Origin: Streptomyces orinoci
GTDB lineage: Bacteria > Actinomycetota > Actinomycetes > Streptomycetales > Streptomycetaceae
Length of the DNA: 64,000 nt
Assembly (NCBI RefSeq): GCF_003121295.1
Contig: NZ_PHNC01000031.1
Location: 1,180,439 to 1,244,438 of the forward strand
Direction of reading: 5' to 3'
Shown here: positions 1-8,428 of the stretch, piece after piece
How the letters are laid out: every line of letters starts with the position of its first letter
Numbering within the stretch: the stretch's first letter is position 1
Translations under genes and position numbers: made by a program
The notes under the pieces: model-generated
Databases searched by the model: none
Told to the model about the DNA's origin: nothing
What the model saw: the letters and a program-made list of their open reading frames with translations, nothing else

Positions 1-177
1 GTCTGCCGCTTCCAGCCCTGGCCGCTGGGCTCCGACGGCGTGGTGCGCGGCGAGTTCGGCTACTACCCGCTGCCCCCGCGCGTCGCCGAACGCCTCCACC
101 TCAAGAACGAACCCGTCCCCCCGGCCTTCGGCGTGGCCGCCACCGAGGAGCAACTCACCAGCCGCCAGGCCCGGTAG
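1..177 (+). CDS. CpaF/TadA-type secretion ATPase, C-terminal fragment (5' cut by window)
   Basis: The window opens inside a forward reading frame that runs 58 codons to a TAG at 175-177. The visible tail (FRFQP-like start, then REFGYYPLPPR and a polar end) carries no catalytic motif. It is called from context: it lies 83 bp upstream of TadB and TadC on the same strand, and in actinobacterial Tad loci the CpaF/TadA ATPase that powers Flp pilus assembly directly precedes tadB. Such ATPases commonly end in a short divergent tail like this one. The assignment is inference; the open frame, codon bias and stop are seen. Confidence 0.6.
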   Translation, partial: VCRFQPWPLGSDGVVRGEFGYYPLPPRVAERLHLKNEPVPPAFGVAATEEQLTSRQAR

Positions 178-181
178 GGCC

Positions 182-213
182 AACCCGCCAACCCGCCAAC
201 CCGCCAACCCGCC
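182..213. repeat. Four tandem copies of an 8-bp unit
   Basis: The unit AACCCGCC is repeated four times in the cpaF-tadB gap and followed by degenerate CGACCG steps. It is a short slippage-prone tract; no function is visible. The tadB ribosome-binding site (GAGAGGAG, about 239-246) follows it. Confidence 0.8.
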
Positions 214-260
214 GGCCCGACCGTCCGACCGCCCGACCCGAGAGGAGCCCCCCACCCGCC

Positions 261-1199
261 ATGACCGACACCGCCCTGCTGACGGTCGGCGCCACCGCGC
301 TGTGCTGCCTGTGCGCCATCGCCGGTACGCACCTCTACGCCGCCGGCCGGGCCCAGCGCGCCGCCCTGGCCGCCCGGCTCGCCGACCCCGGCGGCACCCC
401 CGGCCCCCGGCACCGCAGACCCTTCACCGGCCTGGACCGCAGACTGCGCCGCACCACCGCCGGCAAACGCATCGAACACCGCCTGGCCGCCACCGGACTC
501 GACCTGACCCCCGGCGAGTTCCTCATCGGCATGCTCACCGCCGCCACCGCGCTCTGGCTGGCCGCCGCCCTGCTGCTGGCCCCCTTCTTCGGCCCGCTGG
601 CCGCCCTCGCCGGCGTATGGGGCGCCTTCGCCTACCTCAACTGGCAACGCCAGAAACGCAATGAGCGCTTTATGAACCAACTCCCCGAACTCTCCCGGGT
701 GGTGGCCAACGCCACCCAGGCCGGACTGGCCCTGCGCACCGCCCTGGCCATGGCCGCCGAGGAACTGGAGGACCCGGCCGGCGAGGAACTCTCCCGCGTC
801 GCCGACCGGCTGGCCATCGGCCACACCCTGGACGACGCCCTGGACGAACTCGCCAAACGCCTGCCCTCCCGCGAGCTGGCCGTCCTGGTCACCACCTTGG
901 TCCTCGCCAACAAGGCGGGCGGCACCCTGGTCAGCTCCCTGCGCAACCTCACCGTCACCCTGGAGGAACGCAAGGAGACCCGGCGCGAGGTCCGCACCCA
1001 GCTGGTACAGGTCACCGCCACCGCCTACCTGGTGCCCGCCATGGGCCTGGGCGCCCTGCTGCTGATGGACCGCATCTGGCCCGGCGCCCTGGACAAGATC
1101 ACCGGCTCGGTGGTGGGCCAGACCGCCGTGCTCGTCTCCCTCGGCCTCTATGTCCTGGGCTTCTTCCTCATCCGCCGCCTGGGCAAGATCGACGTCTGA
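261..1199 (+). CDS. TadB-like type II/Tad secretion inner-membrane platform protein
   Basis: This 312-residue protein is one of the two GspF-family membrane proteins that form the Tad pilus platform and couple the CpaF motor to pilin insertion. A hydrophobic segment lies near residues 5-25, a pair of membrane segments near 90-130, a long cytoplasmic helical domain (about 135-245, with the family pattern LPELSRVVANATQAGLAL) and two C-terminal membrane segments near 250-305. The ATG at 261 follows GAGAGGAG at normal spacing. tadC starts 10 bp after its stop, so the two are surely co-transcribed. Length and layout are normal for TadB. Confidence is high for the family, lower for TadB versus TadC naming. 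Confidence 0.88.
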   Translation: MTDTALLTVGATALCCLCAIAGTHLYAAGRAQRAALAARLADPGGTPGPRHRRPFTGLDRRLRRTTAGKRIEHRLAATGLDLTPGEFLIGMLTAATALWLAAALLLAPFFGPLAALAGVWGAFAYLNWQRQKRNERFMNQLPELSRVVANATQAGLALRTALAMAAEELEDPAGEELSRVADRLAIGHTLDDALDELAKRLPSRELAVLVTTLVLANKAGGTLVSSLRNLTVTLEERKETRREVRTQLVQVTATAYLVPAMGLGALLLMDRIWPGALDKITGSVVGQTAVLVSLGLYVLGFFLIRRLGKIDV

Positions 1200-1209
1200 G
1201 GAGACCGCC

Positions 1210-2079
1210 ATGGCACTCCTGCTCGCCCTCCTCCTGGCCCTGGCCACCGGCGGCGCCTGCTACGGGGCATACCTCTGCCGCTCCGAAGCCCGTCTCCCGC
1301 CCGACCTGGCCATCGCCCTGGAAGTAGGCGCCACCCGCACCGGCGCCGCCGGCTCACTGATCGACCGGCTCGGCATGCGCTACGCACCCCTGGTACTACG
1401 CCTGATGGGCCCCGCCCGGGTCAGCCGGGTACGCCGCCGCATCGACCGGGCGGGCAACCCCGGCGGCCTCACCCTGGACCGCTACGCCGCCCGCCGCTTC
1501 GTCTACGGCGTCACCGGCACGGTGGGCGCCCTGGTGATGCTCGCCGCCGGACAGTGGATCCTGGCCCCCCTGATGCTGGCCTTCGCCGCCTTCTGGGTCG
1601 AGGTCGGCATCTGGACCGCCGTCCGCGCCCGCCGCAACGCCATCGAACGCACCCTGCCCGACTTCCTGGACGTCCTGGCCGTGGTCGTCTCCGCCGGACT
1701 GGGCTTCCGCCAGGCCCTGGACCGCACCGCCGAGAAATACGCCGGCCCCTGGGCCGACGAACTGCGCATCACCCTGCGCCAGATGGACATGGGCGTCAGC
1801 CGCCGCCAGGCCTTTGACGACCTGCGCCGCCGCAATGACTCCGAACAGGTCGCCATGTTCGTCACCGCCCTCCAGCAGGGCGAGGAACTGGGCACACCCA
1901 TCGTGGAAACCCTGATCGCCATCGCCAACGACATGCGGCGCACCGACGCCCAGAACGCCCGCCGCAAGGCCGCCAGGGCGGTGCCCAAGGCCACCACCAT
2001 CGTCACCATGATCATGGTCCCGGCCACCCTGATCCTCATCGGAGCCACCATGTTCCTGGGCTCCGGACTGCTCGACTGA
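1210..2079 (+). CDS. TadC-like type II/Tad secretion inner-membrane platform protein
   Basis: This is the second GspF-domain platform protein, 289 residues from the ATG at 1210. That ATG sits 10 bp after tadB and follows GAGGAGACC; an earlier in-frame ATG at 1150 lies inside tadB and is rejected. The N-terminal membrane segment is at residues 1-20, a pair is near 100-140 and the last at about 265-289. The cytoplasmic domain holds the family pattern TLPDFLDVLAVVVSAGLGFRQAL. It should pair with TadB in the platform. A 14-bp repeat tract starts 20 bp past the stop, separating it from the sensor kinase. Confidence 0.88.
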   Translation: MALLLALLLALATGGACYGAYLCRSEARLPPDLAIALEVGATRTGAAGSLIDRLGMRYAPLVLRLMGPARVSRVRRRIDRAGNPGGLTLDRYAARRFVYGVTGTVGALVMLAAGQWILAPLMLAFAAFWVEVGIWTAVRARRNAIERTLPDFLDVLAVVVSAGLGFRQALDRTAEKYAGPWADELRITLRQMDMGVSRRQAFDDLRRRNDSEQVAMFVTALQQGEELGTPIVETLIAIANDMRRTDAQNARRKAARAVPKATTIVTMIMVPATLILIGATMFLGSGLLD

Positions 2080-2098
2080 GACCGCCTGATGGAGACCG

Positions 2099-2168
2099 CT
2101 CGACCGCTACCGCTCGACCGCTACCGCTCGACCGCTACCGCTCGACCGCGACCACTCGACCGAGACCG
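2099..2168. repeat. Five tandem copies of a 14-bp unit
   Basis: The unit CTCGACCGCTACCG occurs three times perfectly (2099-2140) and twice with small changes (2141-2168), followed by a degenerate part copy. It fills the gap between tadC and the histidine kinase. The related motif GACCGCTCAA recurs inside the kinase gene near 3388-3415. Confidence 0.9.
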
Positions 2169-2206
2169 CTCAATTCGCTACCGCTCACTGACCGGGAGGG
2201 CCCAGC

Positions 2207-3607
2207 TTGACGGAGGCCGGGGCGCTGCCCGCGCTCAGAATCCAGCTCAGCGCCCTGCAGGCGCTGTGCCGCCAAGTCTTCGGCTTCCGGCTGGCGATGA
2301 TCGCCCTGGCCGCCCCCTTCGCCCTGCGGGCCGTCCCCCGGGGCTGGCCCACCGCCCTGATCGCCGGCGCCGTACTGTGCACCGTCACCGGCTCCTGCGT
2401 ACTGATAAGGGACTGGGAACGCTTCGGCCCGCTGCTGCTGCGCCACCCCGCCCTGCTGGGCCTGGACACCCTCGCCGGGGCGCTGCTGCTGTTCGCCGCC
2501 GGACCCGAAAGCCCGCTGGCCTACGCCACCATGTGCACCCCGCTGCTCGCCGGGCTGGTCTACGGCTGGCGGGGCGCCGCCTTCTTCGCCGGGCTCACCC
2601 TCCTCAATGTGGCGCTCGCCTACCTCGGCGGCCACCATGGCCGGATCACCCTGGCCGGAGCCACCCTGCTGCCCGGCGTCTGTGTGCTGGCCGCGGCGGT
2701 CGGAGTCACCCTGCGCGGCCTGGTGCTGCGCTTCGGCGCGGCCAGCGAGGCCCTGCTGCAAACCCGCTCCCGGCTGGCGGTCAACGAGGCCGTGACGGCC
2801 GAACGAGCCCGGCTGGCCCGGGAGATGCACGACTCGGTGGCCAAGACCCTGCACGGCCTGGCCCTGGCCGCCGAGGGCCTGGCCCGCAGCACCGACCGGC
2901 TGGACCGGCAGCAGACCCGCGCCCAGGCCGAACTGGTGGCCCGTTCCGCCCGCCGCGCCGCCGCCGAGTCCCGCCGCCTGCTGGCCGGACTGCGCCAGGA
3001 ATCCGGCATGGACGACGGCCCCCCGCTCGCCGACCGACTCGCCGGCTGCCTGGCCGACTTCACCCGCCGCACCGGCCTGCCCGTCACCTGCCACACCCCG
3101 CCGCCCGCCGCCCCGCCCGTACCCCGCCCCATCGCCGCCCATCTGCTGGCCATCGTGGCCGAGGCCCTGGAAAACGCCCACCGGCACGCCCTGGCCTCCC
3201 AGGTGGAGGTCACCCTCCAGGCCACCGAAGGACGGCTGCGCCTGACCGTCCACGACGACGGCCGCGGCCTGCCGCCCGGCCTCACCCTGGACGGCCTGCG
3301 GCGCACCCGGCACTTCGGCCTGCTGGGCATGGTGGAACGGGCCGCCCATATCGGTGCCCGCATTTGCATAGGCAAGGGCCGGACCGGTCAAGGGACCGCT
3401 CAACGGACCGCTCAAGGCGCCGGGGTACTCGGACAGGGCACCGGCCAAGGCACCGAGGTACGGCTGGAGTTGCCGCTGGCCGCCCTCGATCCGGCGGCAC
3501 CGGCCGAACCCCCCGCTTCCGTCGCCCCCGACGACAACAGGAGGCCGCACCATGCCGCACCCCAACCCGCCCCCGCACCCAATGGCCGCGGATCCGGGCG
3601 GGCTTGA
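2207..3607 (+). CDS. NarL-type sensor histidine kinase embedded in the Tad locus
   Basis: This 466-residue membrane sensor kinase likely senses an envelope or growth signal and phosphorylates the response regulator encoded next. Residues 20-175 hold about five to six membrane segments. The HisKA_3 phospho-acceptor box LAREMHDSVAKTLHG has its His near 208. The ATPase has an N box (EALENAHRHA, about 320-329) and a G1 box (HDDGRGLPPG, about 349-358). A TTG start at 2207 is chosen because GGGAGGG lies 6 nt upstream; no better start is present. Residues about 391-415, a G/Q/T-rich run inside the ATPase, look like repeat-driven expansion (see findings). Its 3' end overlaps the regulator gene by 56 bp, so they are translationally linked. 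Confidence 0.88.
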   Translation: MTEAGALPALRIQLSALQALCRQVFGFRLAMIALAAPFALRAVPRGWPTALIAGAVLCTVTGSCVLIRDWERFGPLLLRHPALLGLDTLAGALLLFAAGPESPLAYATMCTPLLAGLVYGWRGAAFFAGLTLLNVALAYLGGHHGRITLAGATLLPGVCVLAAAVGVTLRGLVLRFGAASEALLQTRSRLAVNEAVTAERARLAREMHDSVAKTLHGLALAAEGLARSTDRLDRQQTRAQAELVARSARRAAAESRRLLAGLRQESGMDDGPPLADRLAGCLADFTRRTGLPVTCHTPPPAAPPVPRPIAAHLLAIVAEALENAHRHALASQVEVTLQATEGRLRLTVHDDGRGLPPGLTLDGLRRTRHFGLLGMVERAAHIGARICIGKGRTGQGTAQRTAQGAGVLGQGTGQGTEVRLELPLAALDPAAPAEPPASVAPDDNRRPHHAAPQPAPAPNGRGSGRA

Positions 3608-4268
3608 GAACCGCCCGCTCCGCGTCCTGGTGGTGGATGACAACCCCGTGGTCCGGGCCGGGCTGAGTGCCCTGCTGTCCGGCGGCGCCGGGCTGACCGT
3701 GGTGGCCGAGGCCGCCGACGGCCACCAGGCCGTACTGGCCGCCCGCCGCCACCGGCCCGATGTCACTTTGCTGGACGTACGGATGCCCCGGGCCGACGGC
3801 CTGTCCGTACTCCCGGCCCTGGCCGAGCTCACCGCCGTGCTGATGCTGACCTACAGCGAGGAGACCGAGACCGTGCACCGGGCGCTGCGGCTGGGCGCCG
3901 GGGGCTATCTGGTGCACGGGGAGTTCACCGCCGAGGAACTGATCACCGCCGTCCGCGATCTCCGGGCGGGCCGGGCCCACTTCACCGCCACTCCCGCCAC
4001 CGCCTTGCTCGCGCATATGCGCGCATCCCTCAGCCCTTTGCGTAAGCAACTTGATCTGGCACAGTGCCAGTTGAGCCGAAGGGAGGTGGAGGTGATGGAC
4101 CTCATCGCGTCCGGCATGACCAATACGCAGATCGCCGCCGCCTGCTTCATCAGCGAGAAGACGGTCAAGAACCACATCAACCGCATCTTCACCAAGCTGG
4201 GGGCGGACCACCGCAGCCAGGCCATCGCCCTATGGCTGGGCACCGCCCGGCGAGAGGTACGGCGGTGA
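3552..4268 (+). CDS. NarL/FixJ-family response regulator
   Basis: This 238-residue DNA-binding regulator is the partner of the preceding kinase. The receiver domain (about residues 23-140) shows the acidic pair in LVVDDNPV (29-30), the phospho-acceptor Asp in LLDVRMP (about 75) and the Thr in MLTYSEE. A LuxR-type HTH lies near 175-235 (LSRREVEVMDLIASG, then TVKNHINRIFTKLG). The ATG at 3552 follows AGGAGG, inside the end of the kinase gene in another frame. Residues 1-20 are a Pro-rich extension. Placed between tadC and the pilin gene, it probably controls the pilus genes; that target is inference. Confidence 0.92.
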   Translation: MPHPNPPPHPMAADPGGLENRPLRVLVVDDNPVVRAGLSALLSGGAGLTVVAEAADGHQAVLAARRHRPDVTLLDVRMPRADGLSVLPALAELTAVLMLTYSEETETVHRALRLGAGGYLVHGEFTAEELITAVRDLRAGRAHFTATPATALLAHMRASLSPLRKQLDLAQCQLSRREVEVMDLIASGMTNTQIAAACFISEKTVKNHINRIFTKLGADHRSQAIALWLGTARREVRR

Positions 4269-4312
4269 ACACGAGCCGAAGCGGAGGCGTCTCCCGCTGC
4301 CGGATCCGGCCC

Positions 4313-4335
4313 CCGCTTTGGGCCCTGGGGCCCAA
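4313..4335. other. Imperfect GC-rich hairpin before the pilin gene
   Basis: GCTTTGGGCCC and GGGCCCAAGC form an almost complete inverted repeat with a 2-nt loop and one bulge, in the 144-bp gap between the regulator and the pilin gene. It could be an attenuator or a processing site that lets the pilin message differ in level from upstream mRNA. No U-tract follows, so a simple terminator is doubtful. Confidence 0.35.
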
Positions 4336-4412
4336 GCCCGTGGCGCGCCCGGCCGCGTACCGTCGCCAAGTCAGCGGCGGGGCAGGCCCCATGCGACCGG
4401 GAGGGGACGGAC

Positions 4413-4649
4413 GTGAACGACAGACTGCTCAGGGCGGCGGTCGGCACCCGGGTAAGGATGGCGTCCTGGCGGGACACCTGTGTCCGGCGGATGTTCCGGG
4501 AGGGCAGCACCCGGGGACAGACCGCGGCCGAATACATCGGCATGATCGTGGTAGTGGTCGCCATCATGGCGGCCGTCGCCGGCTTCACCGACATCGGCAC
4601 CACCATCAAAAACAAAATCATCGCGGCCATCAACAAGATCGCCACCTGA
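4413..4649 (+). CDS. Flp-type major prepilin of the Tad pilus
   Basis: This 78-residue protein has the architecture of a Flp pilin. A basic leader of 35 residues ends in Gly35. The mature start follows as QTAAEY with Glu at +5 and Tyr at +6, the class signature for Tad prepilin processing, then a hydrophobic helix (IGMIVVVVAIMAAVAG) and a short polar tail. The 35-residue leader is long for Flp. The GTG at 4413 follows GAGGGGAC. The stop overlaps the next start as TGATG, so the TadG-like gene is translationally coupled. Cleavage would be done by the peptidase at 11766. Confidence 0.88.
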   Translation: MNDRLLRAAVGTRVRMASWRDTCVRRMFREGSTRGQTAAEYIGMIVVVVAIMAAVAGFTDIGTTIKNKIIAAINKIAT

Positions 4650-5275
4650 TGCCCGCCGCGGCCGCCCGGGGCGACCGCGAGGCAGGACAGGCCCTCCCCG
4701 TCTACCTCACCGTGGTGGCGGGCCTGCTCTTCCTCGCGTTCGCCTTTTTCGTGGTCGCCCAGGTGGCCGTGGCCCGCAACGGCGCCCAGTCGGCCGCCGA
4801 CGCCGCCGCCCTGGCGGCCGCCCGCGACGCCCGCGACCAGCTGCGCACCCAGCTGGTCAACCAGCTGTCCACGCCCACCGGTTGGCCCGCCCTGATCCAG
4901 GGCACCGGCTATGTGGACCCCGGCGCCTGCCAGGCAGCCCGCAGCTTCGCCACCCGCAACCACTCCGACGCCCTGGCCGGAGACGAGGGCTGCCACCCAA
5001 TCGCCGGGCCACGCATTGGATTTGGCGTCAAGGTGCGCTCACAGAAGGGCGTCAGCAGCGATCTGCTGCCGGTCAAGGACCAGCACACCGAAGCCAAGGC
5101 CACGGCCGTCGTCCAGCCCCGATGCGCCCTGCTGCCACCCCTTCCGGCCGCCGACGGTCATCTCCACCTCACCTGCTCCGGCGGCCGCACCTGGAACATC
5201 GACCCCCGCGCCCCCGTCATCCCCGCGAGCCTCCCCACCGCCGACGACCTGTACGCCGTACGCCTCACCGGCTGA
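4649..5275 (+). CDS. TadG-like (pseudopilin-type) Flp pilus assembly protein
   Basis: A 208-residue protein with an N-terminal GQALPVYL box followed by one hydrophobic helix and the run NGAQSAADAAALAAA, which is the signature of the TadE/TadG-like Flp assembly family. The rest (about residues 65-208) lies outside the membrane and contains four or more Cys, suggesting disulfides. Position +5 after Gly13 is not Glu, so it may be a membrane-anchored accessory protein rather than a processed minor pilin. The ATG at 4649 overlaps the pilin stop. A much longer open frame upstream in the same phase is only the shadow of the regulator gene. Confidence 0.82.
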   Translation: MPAAAARGDREAGQALPVYLTVVAGLLFLAFAFFVVAQVAVARNGAQSAADAAALAAARDARDQLRTQLVNQLSTPTGWPALIQGTGYVDPGACQAARSFATRNHSDALAGDEGCHPIAGPRIGFGVKVRSQKGVSSDLLPVKDQHTEAKATAVVQPRCALLPPLPAADGHLHLTCSGGRTWNIDPRAPVIPASLPTADDLYAVRLTG

Positions 5276-5394
5276 CCATGGCTCGCCCCGGCGCATAGCC
5301 CCAACCCTCCACCCATCCACCGAACCCGAAACCGACACCCAAGCCGCCGACGCGGCGCCCGAGAAATGAGCAACCGAGTAGAGGACGAGCGGTA

Positions 5395-5976
5395 ATGAGA
5401 CTCTGGCAGAGCCCCTGGCGGCATCACCTCGCGACGGCCGTCTCCACGGCCGCGGTGCTCGCCCTGACCGTGTCCGCCTGCGGCAGCGACGACAGCCACA
5501 AAAAGGCGGACGGCCCCGCCACCGGCCATAGCGCCCCCAAGTCCCAGACGGTACGGGCCGACAACGACAAACCGGTCACCAGCATCAAGGGACCCCAGGG
5601 CATAGTCCTCGACATCACCTCCGCCACCCGGGACGCCGGCGGCTTTGTCACCGTCAATGGCAACCTCAGAAACACCGGCAGCGAGGACTTCACCGAAACC
5701 CAGGCCTGGACCGGCCCCGAACTCGCCGTGATCCGCGGCGTCGGCGGCAGCTCCCTGGGCGGCGCCACCCTGGTGGACGAGAAGGAGAAGAAGCGCTACT
5801 ACACCCTGCGGGACACCGAGAACCGCCCGCTGGCCAGCGCCGGACTCGCCATCGTCAATGCCAAGTCCGAGCAGCAGGTCTATATGCAGTTCCCCGCCCC
5901 GCCCAAGTCCACCACCCAGGTGGACATCCAGATCCCCACCTTCCAGTCGGCCGTCCTCAAGCTGACGGACGGGTGA
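5395..5976 (+). CDS. Secreted lipoprotein of unknown function
   Basis: This 193-residue protein has a signal peptide ending in a lipobox (ALTVSAC, Cys near residue 29), then a Ser/Lys/Asp linker and a compact beta-rich domain (about 55-193) without motifs I recognise. It should be anchored on the outer face of the membrane. The ATG at 5395 follows AGGACGAG. Its TGA overlaps the GTG start of the OmpA-domain gene by GTGA, so the two are translationally coupled and probably work together at the cell wall. The pair belongs to the pilus transcription unit by spacing and strand. Confidence 0.8.
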   Translation: MRLWQSPWRHHLATAVSTAAVLALTVSACGSDDSHKKADGPATGHSAPKSQTVRADNDKPVTSIKGPQGIVLDITSATRDAGGFVTVNGNLRNTGSEDFTETQAWTGPELAVIRGVGGSSLGGATLVDEKEKKRYYTLRDTENRPLASAGLAIVNAKSEQQVYMQFPAPPKSTTQVDIQIPTFQSAVLKLTDG

Positions 5977-6602
5977 TCGTCTTGCCGCCCCTCCCCAGCC
6001 GCCTGCTGTCCTCTCTGTCCTCTGTCTCCTCTCTGTCCTTCCTCGCCCTCTTCGCGGCGCTCGCGGCCCCGTCCACCACCACCGCCTGGGCGGACGATGT
6101 GCCCTCGGCCCCATCCGTCTTCCAGGGCCATATCGACCCCCACGCCCCGGGGTTGAAGCTCCCGCCCGGCAAGTCGCTGGCCCCGCCCAAGGTCCTCGAC
6201 CTCAAGACCGTCATCGGTGACGAAGGCGGCAAGGAACGTCGCGAGGACTCCCGCTCCGATGTGAAGTTCCAGCTCCAGGCCGAGGTCCTCTTCCCCAAGG
6301 ACAGCTCCCGGCTCACCGACGACTCCCGGATCAGAGCCATCGCCGCCGAAATCACCCGCCAACGGGCCCACCAGGTCCAGATCTTCGGCTTCACCGACAA
6401 CCTCGGCTCCCACCAGCACGGCCTGGAACTCTCCAAGGAACGCGCCGACTCCGTACAGAGGGAACTGGCCAAGTTCCTCGGGCCCGACGTCAGTTACCAG
6501 ATCCGCGGCTATGCCGAGGACCAGCCGATAGCCGCCAATGACACGGAGGAGGGCCGCGCCAAAAACCGCCGCGTGGAGGTGACCTTCCCCCGCGCGGATT
6601 AG
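5973..6602 (+). CDS. OmpA-family peptidoglycan-associating secreted protein
   Basis: A 209-residue exported protein with a signal peptide (residues 1-35, Ser/Leu-rich) and an OmpA C-terminal domain (about 95-207). That domain keeps the peptidoglycan-binding signature: VLFPKDSSRL, GFTDNLGS with its Asp, then LSKERADSVQ and KNRRVEV. In a Gram-positive it should bind the wall rather than an outer membrane, perhaps anchoring or guiding the Tad pilus through peptidoglycan; that role is inference from the locus. The GTG start at 5973 overlaps the preceding stop. Confidence 0.88.
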   Translation: MIVLPPLPSRLLSSLSSVSSLSFLALFAALAAPSTTTAWADDVPSAPSVFQGHIDPHAPGLKLPPGKSLAPPKVLDLKTVIGDEGGKERREDSRSDVKFQLQAEVLFPKDSSRLTDDSRIRAIAAEITRQRAHQVQIFGFTDNLGSHQHGLELSKERADSVQRELAKFLGPDVSYQIRGYAEDQPIAANDTEEGRAKNRRVEVTFPRAD

Positions 6603-6808
6603 CGTCGTCCCGTCACGGGCGCGGGGCGGTCACACGATGCGGCACCGCCGCGTGGCGCGATCGGCCACCGGCGGCCCCACCCGAGACACGACGCACCGCT
6701 CCCGCACCGCCCGCACCCGGCCAAATCCCGCGCATACGCCTGCGCCCCCGCACCCCCCAAGTGCAGGATGGGACCAGTGAGGGAGACGGCGATGCCCAGG
6801 AGGACCAT

Positions 6809-8131
6809 GTGTGGCGCGGCGGCAACCGGACGCATACGGCCGGCCTGACCGCCGCCGTGGCCGCCACGGCAGTCACCGCCCTGCTGATCGCCCCGGCCAC
6901 CCCGGCCGCGGCCACCACGGCCGACCCCGCCACCACCACGGACACCGCCACCACCCCCCTGCCCGAATACCGCACCGCCCCCGGCGCCACCACCATCAGC
7001 GGTGCCCTCTCCGCCGGTGACGGCCCCCTGCTCAAACCCGGCGCTCACACCGACGCCCTCAGCCCCGGCGAGCGCAAGTTCTACACCGCCCGCCTCGACG
7101 CCACCTCCGACGCCTACCTCTCCGTCGTGCTCGCCCCCGCCCCCGGAACCACCCTCAAACCCGAGCGGATCCGGCTGTCACTCAACGCACCCGACGGCCG
7201 TGAATGCGACGCCGCCCAGGCCGCGTTCGCCGACGGCGACAGCGCTCACCCGCTGGCCCTCTACACCGTCCGCCGCCTCACCGCGGGCGCGGGCGCCTGC
7301 CGCCAGTCCGGCACCTACCGCGTCATCCTCGCCCGTACCGCGGACACCGCCGACCCCAAGGCCCCCGTCTTCCCCATTGAGCTGAAGTACATGGCCGAAC
7401 CGGGCCTCAAGCCCGGCACCCGCTCCGACTCCCTCACCGCCCCGCCCACCTGGACCACCCAGCCCCCCACCACCCCCACCGATCCCCCCAGCCACCCCAC
7501 CACCGGCGGCACCGGCTTCAATGACGCACCCCCGCTCGCCGACGGCACCTGGCACGACCGGCTCCAGCCCGGGGAAACCCGCTTCTACCGCATCCCCCTC
7601 AACTGGGGACAGCAGCTCTCCGCCACCGCCGAACTCCCCCAAACCCTCGCCCCTGCCGGCTTCTACGTCGCCAACGGCGTACGCCTCGCCCTCAACAACC
7701 CGGCCCGCGGCCCCGTAACGGAGTCCACCCAGGCATACCAGGGCAAGCCGCAAACCCTCACCCTGAACACCGCCCCCGTCGCCTACGCCAACCGGCTGCG
7801 CGACCCGGCCGACCCGGCCGCCGCCATGCGCGTCGCCGGCTGGTACTACCTCCAAGTCGGCCTGCACCACCGCCTGGACGAGGTCGCCACCGGGCCCGTA
7901 CCCGTCACCCTGCGCATCACCATCACCGGCCGCCCCAAGCCCGCCCCCGCCTACACCGGCGACCCCATCACGGCCGGCTTCGACACCCGCGCCAACCCCA
8001 ACGCCGCCCCACCCGGCACCGGCTCCCGCCCCCGACTGATCCTCGGCTACACCGGCATCGGCACCGGCACCGCCCTACTCCTCTGGCTGGGCACCTGGCG
8101 CCTCCTCGCCCGCCGCAGACACCTCACCTGA
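6809..8131 (+). CDS. Secreted, C-terminally membrane-anchored protein of the Tad locus
   Basis: A 440-residue protein of unknown function. The GTG at 6809 is chosen because CAGGAGG (6797-6803) lies 5 nt upstream; the frame is open further upstream but without such a site. It has a signal peptide (about 1-35, ending TPAAA), two similar extracellular blocks, each opening with a GE(R/T)KFY/RFYR-type motif (near residues 80 and 270), a Thr/Pro-rich linker between them, and a final hydrophobic segment followed by RRRHLT, i.e. one C-terminal anchor. It resembles actinobacterial cell-surface proteins that sit beside von Willebrand or Tad genes, but I cannot name a family. Confidence 0.8.
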   Translation: MWRGGNRTHTAGLTAAVAATAVTALLIAPATPAAATTADPATTTDTATTPLPEYRTAPGATTISGALSAGDGPLLKPGAHTDALSPGERKFYTARLDATSDAYLSVVLAPAPGTTLKPERIRLSLNAPDGRECDAAQAAFADGDSAHPLALYTVRRLTAGAGACRQSGTYRVILARTADTADPKAPVFPIELKYMAEPGLKPGTRSDSLTAPPTWTTQPPTTPTDPPSHPTTGGTGFNDAPPLADGTWHDRLQPGETRFYRIPLNWGQQLSATAELPQTLAPAGFYVANGVRLALNNPARGPVTESTQAYQGKPQTLTLNTAPVAYANRLRDPADPAAAMRVAGWYYLQVGLHHRLDEVATGPVPVTLRITITGRPKPAPAYTGDPITAGFDTRANPNAAPPGTGSRPRLILGYTGIGTGTALLLWLGTWRLLARRRHLT

Positions 8132-8160
8132 CCACGTACGGCCACCGGCACCGCGCCCCC

Positions 8161-8352
8161 TCACAACAGGTGGTCCGCCTTCCCGGCCTTGATCTCCAGA
8201 ATGAGGGCCCGCAGCGCCTCCCGGCTGTCGGTGAGACAGCGGTCCTCGGCCCCGGCTACGGCTATATAGGCGTTGCCGGTTGTGTCGGTGCCTATGCGGA
8301 AGCAGGCTTCCCCCTCGCCGCAGTAGGGCTCTTCCCAGGTGATGTCTCGCAC
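8161..8352 (-). CDS. DUF397 small protein, downstream copy
   Basis: A 63-residue DUF397 protein. DUF397 proteins are encoded beside Scr1/WhiJ-type XRE regulators in streptomycetes and are thought to act with them. The start is the GTG at 8352, by alignment with its 63-residue twin just upstream. It keeps the family core (CGEGEACFRIGTD, AYIAVAGAEDR, REALRAL). The two copies differ at about eight residues, so the duplication is recent but under some constraint or drift. Its upstream sequence (8363-8384) is a vestige of the 3' end of the XRE gene. Confidence 0.85.
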   Translation of the reverse strand: MRDITWEEPYCGEGEACFRIGTDTTGNAYIAVAGAEDRCLTDSREALRALILEIKAGKADHLL

Positions 8353-8428
8353 AGCTGCCTCTTCAGAGTCGGTGGGCGATGTCCTGAGGGAGCCCGCGCC
8401 CCCGTCAGGCCGGGTGCTGCACCCACCC

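Noticed and set aside
2099..2168. CRISPR array
   Set aside because: The repeats are directly adjacent 14-bp units without spacers and no cas genes are present; it is a simple tandem repeat.
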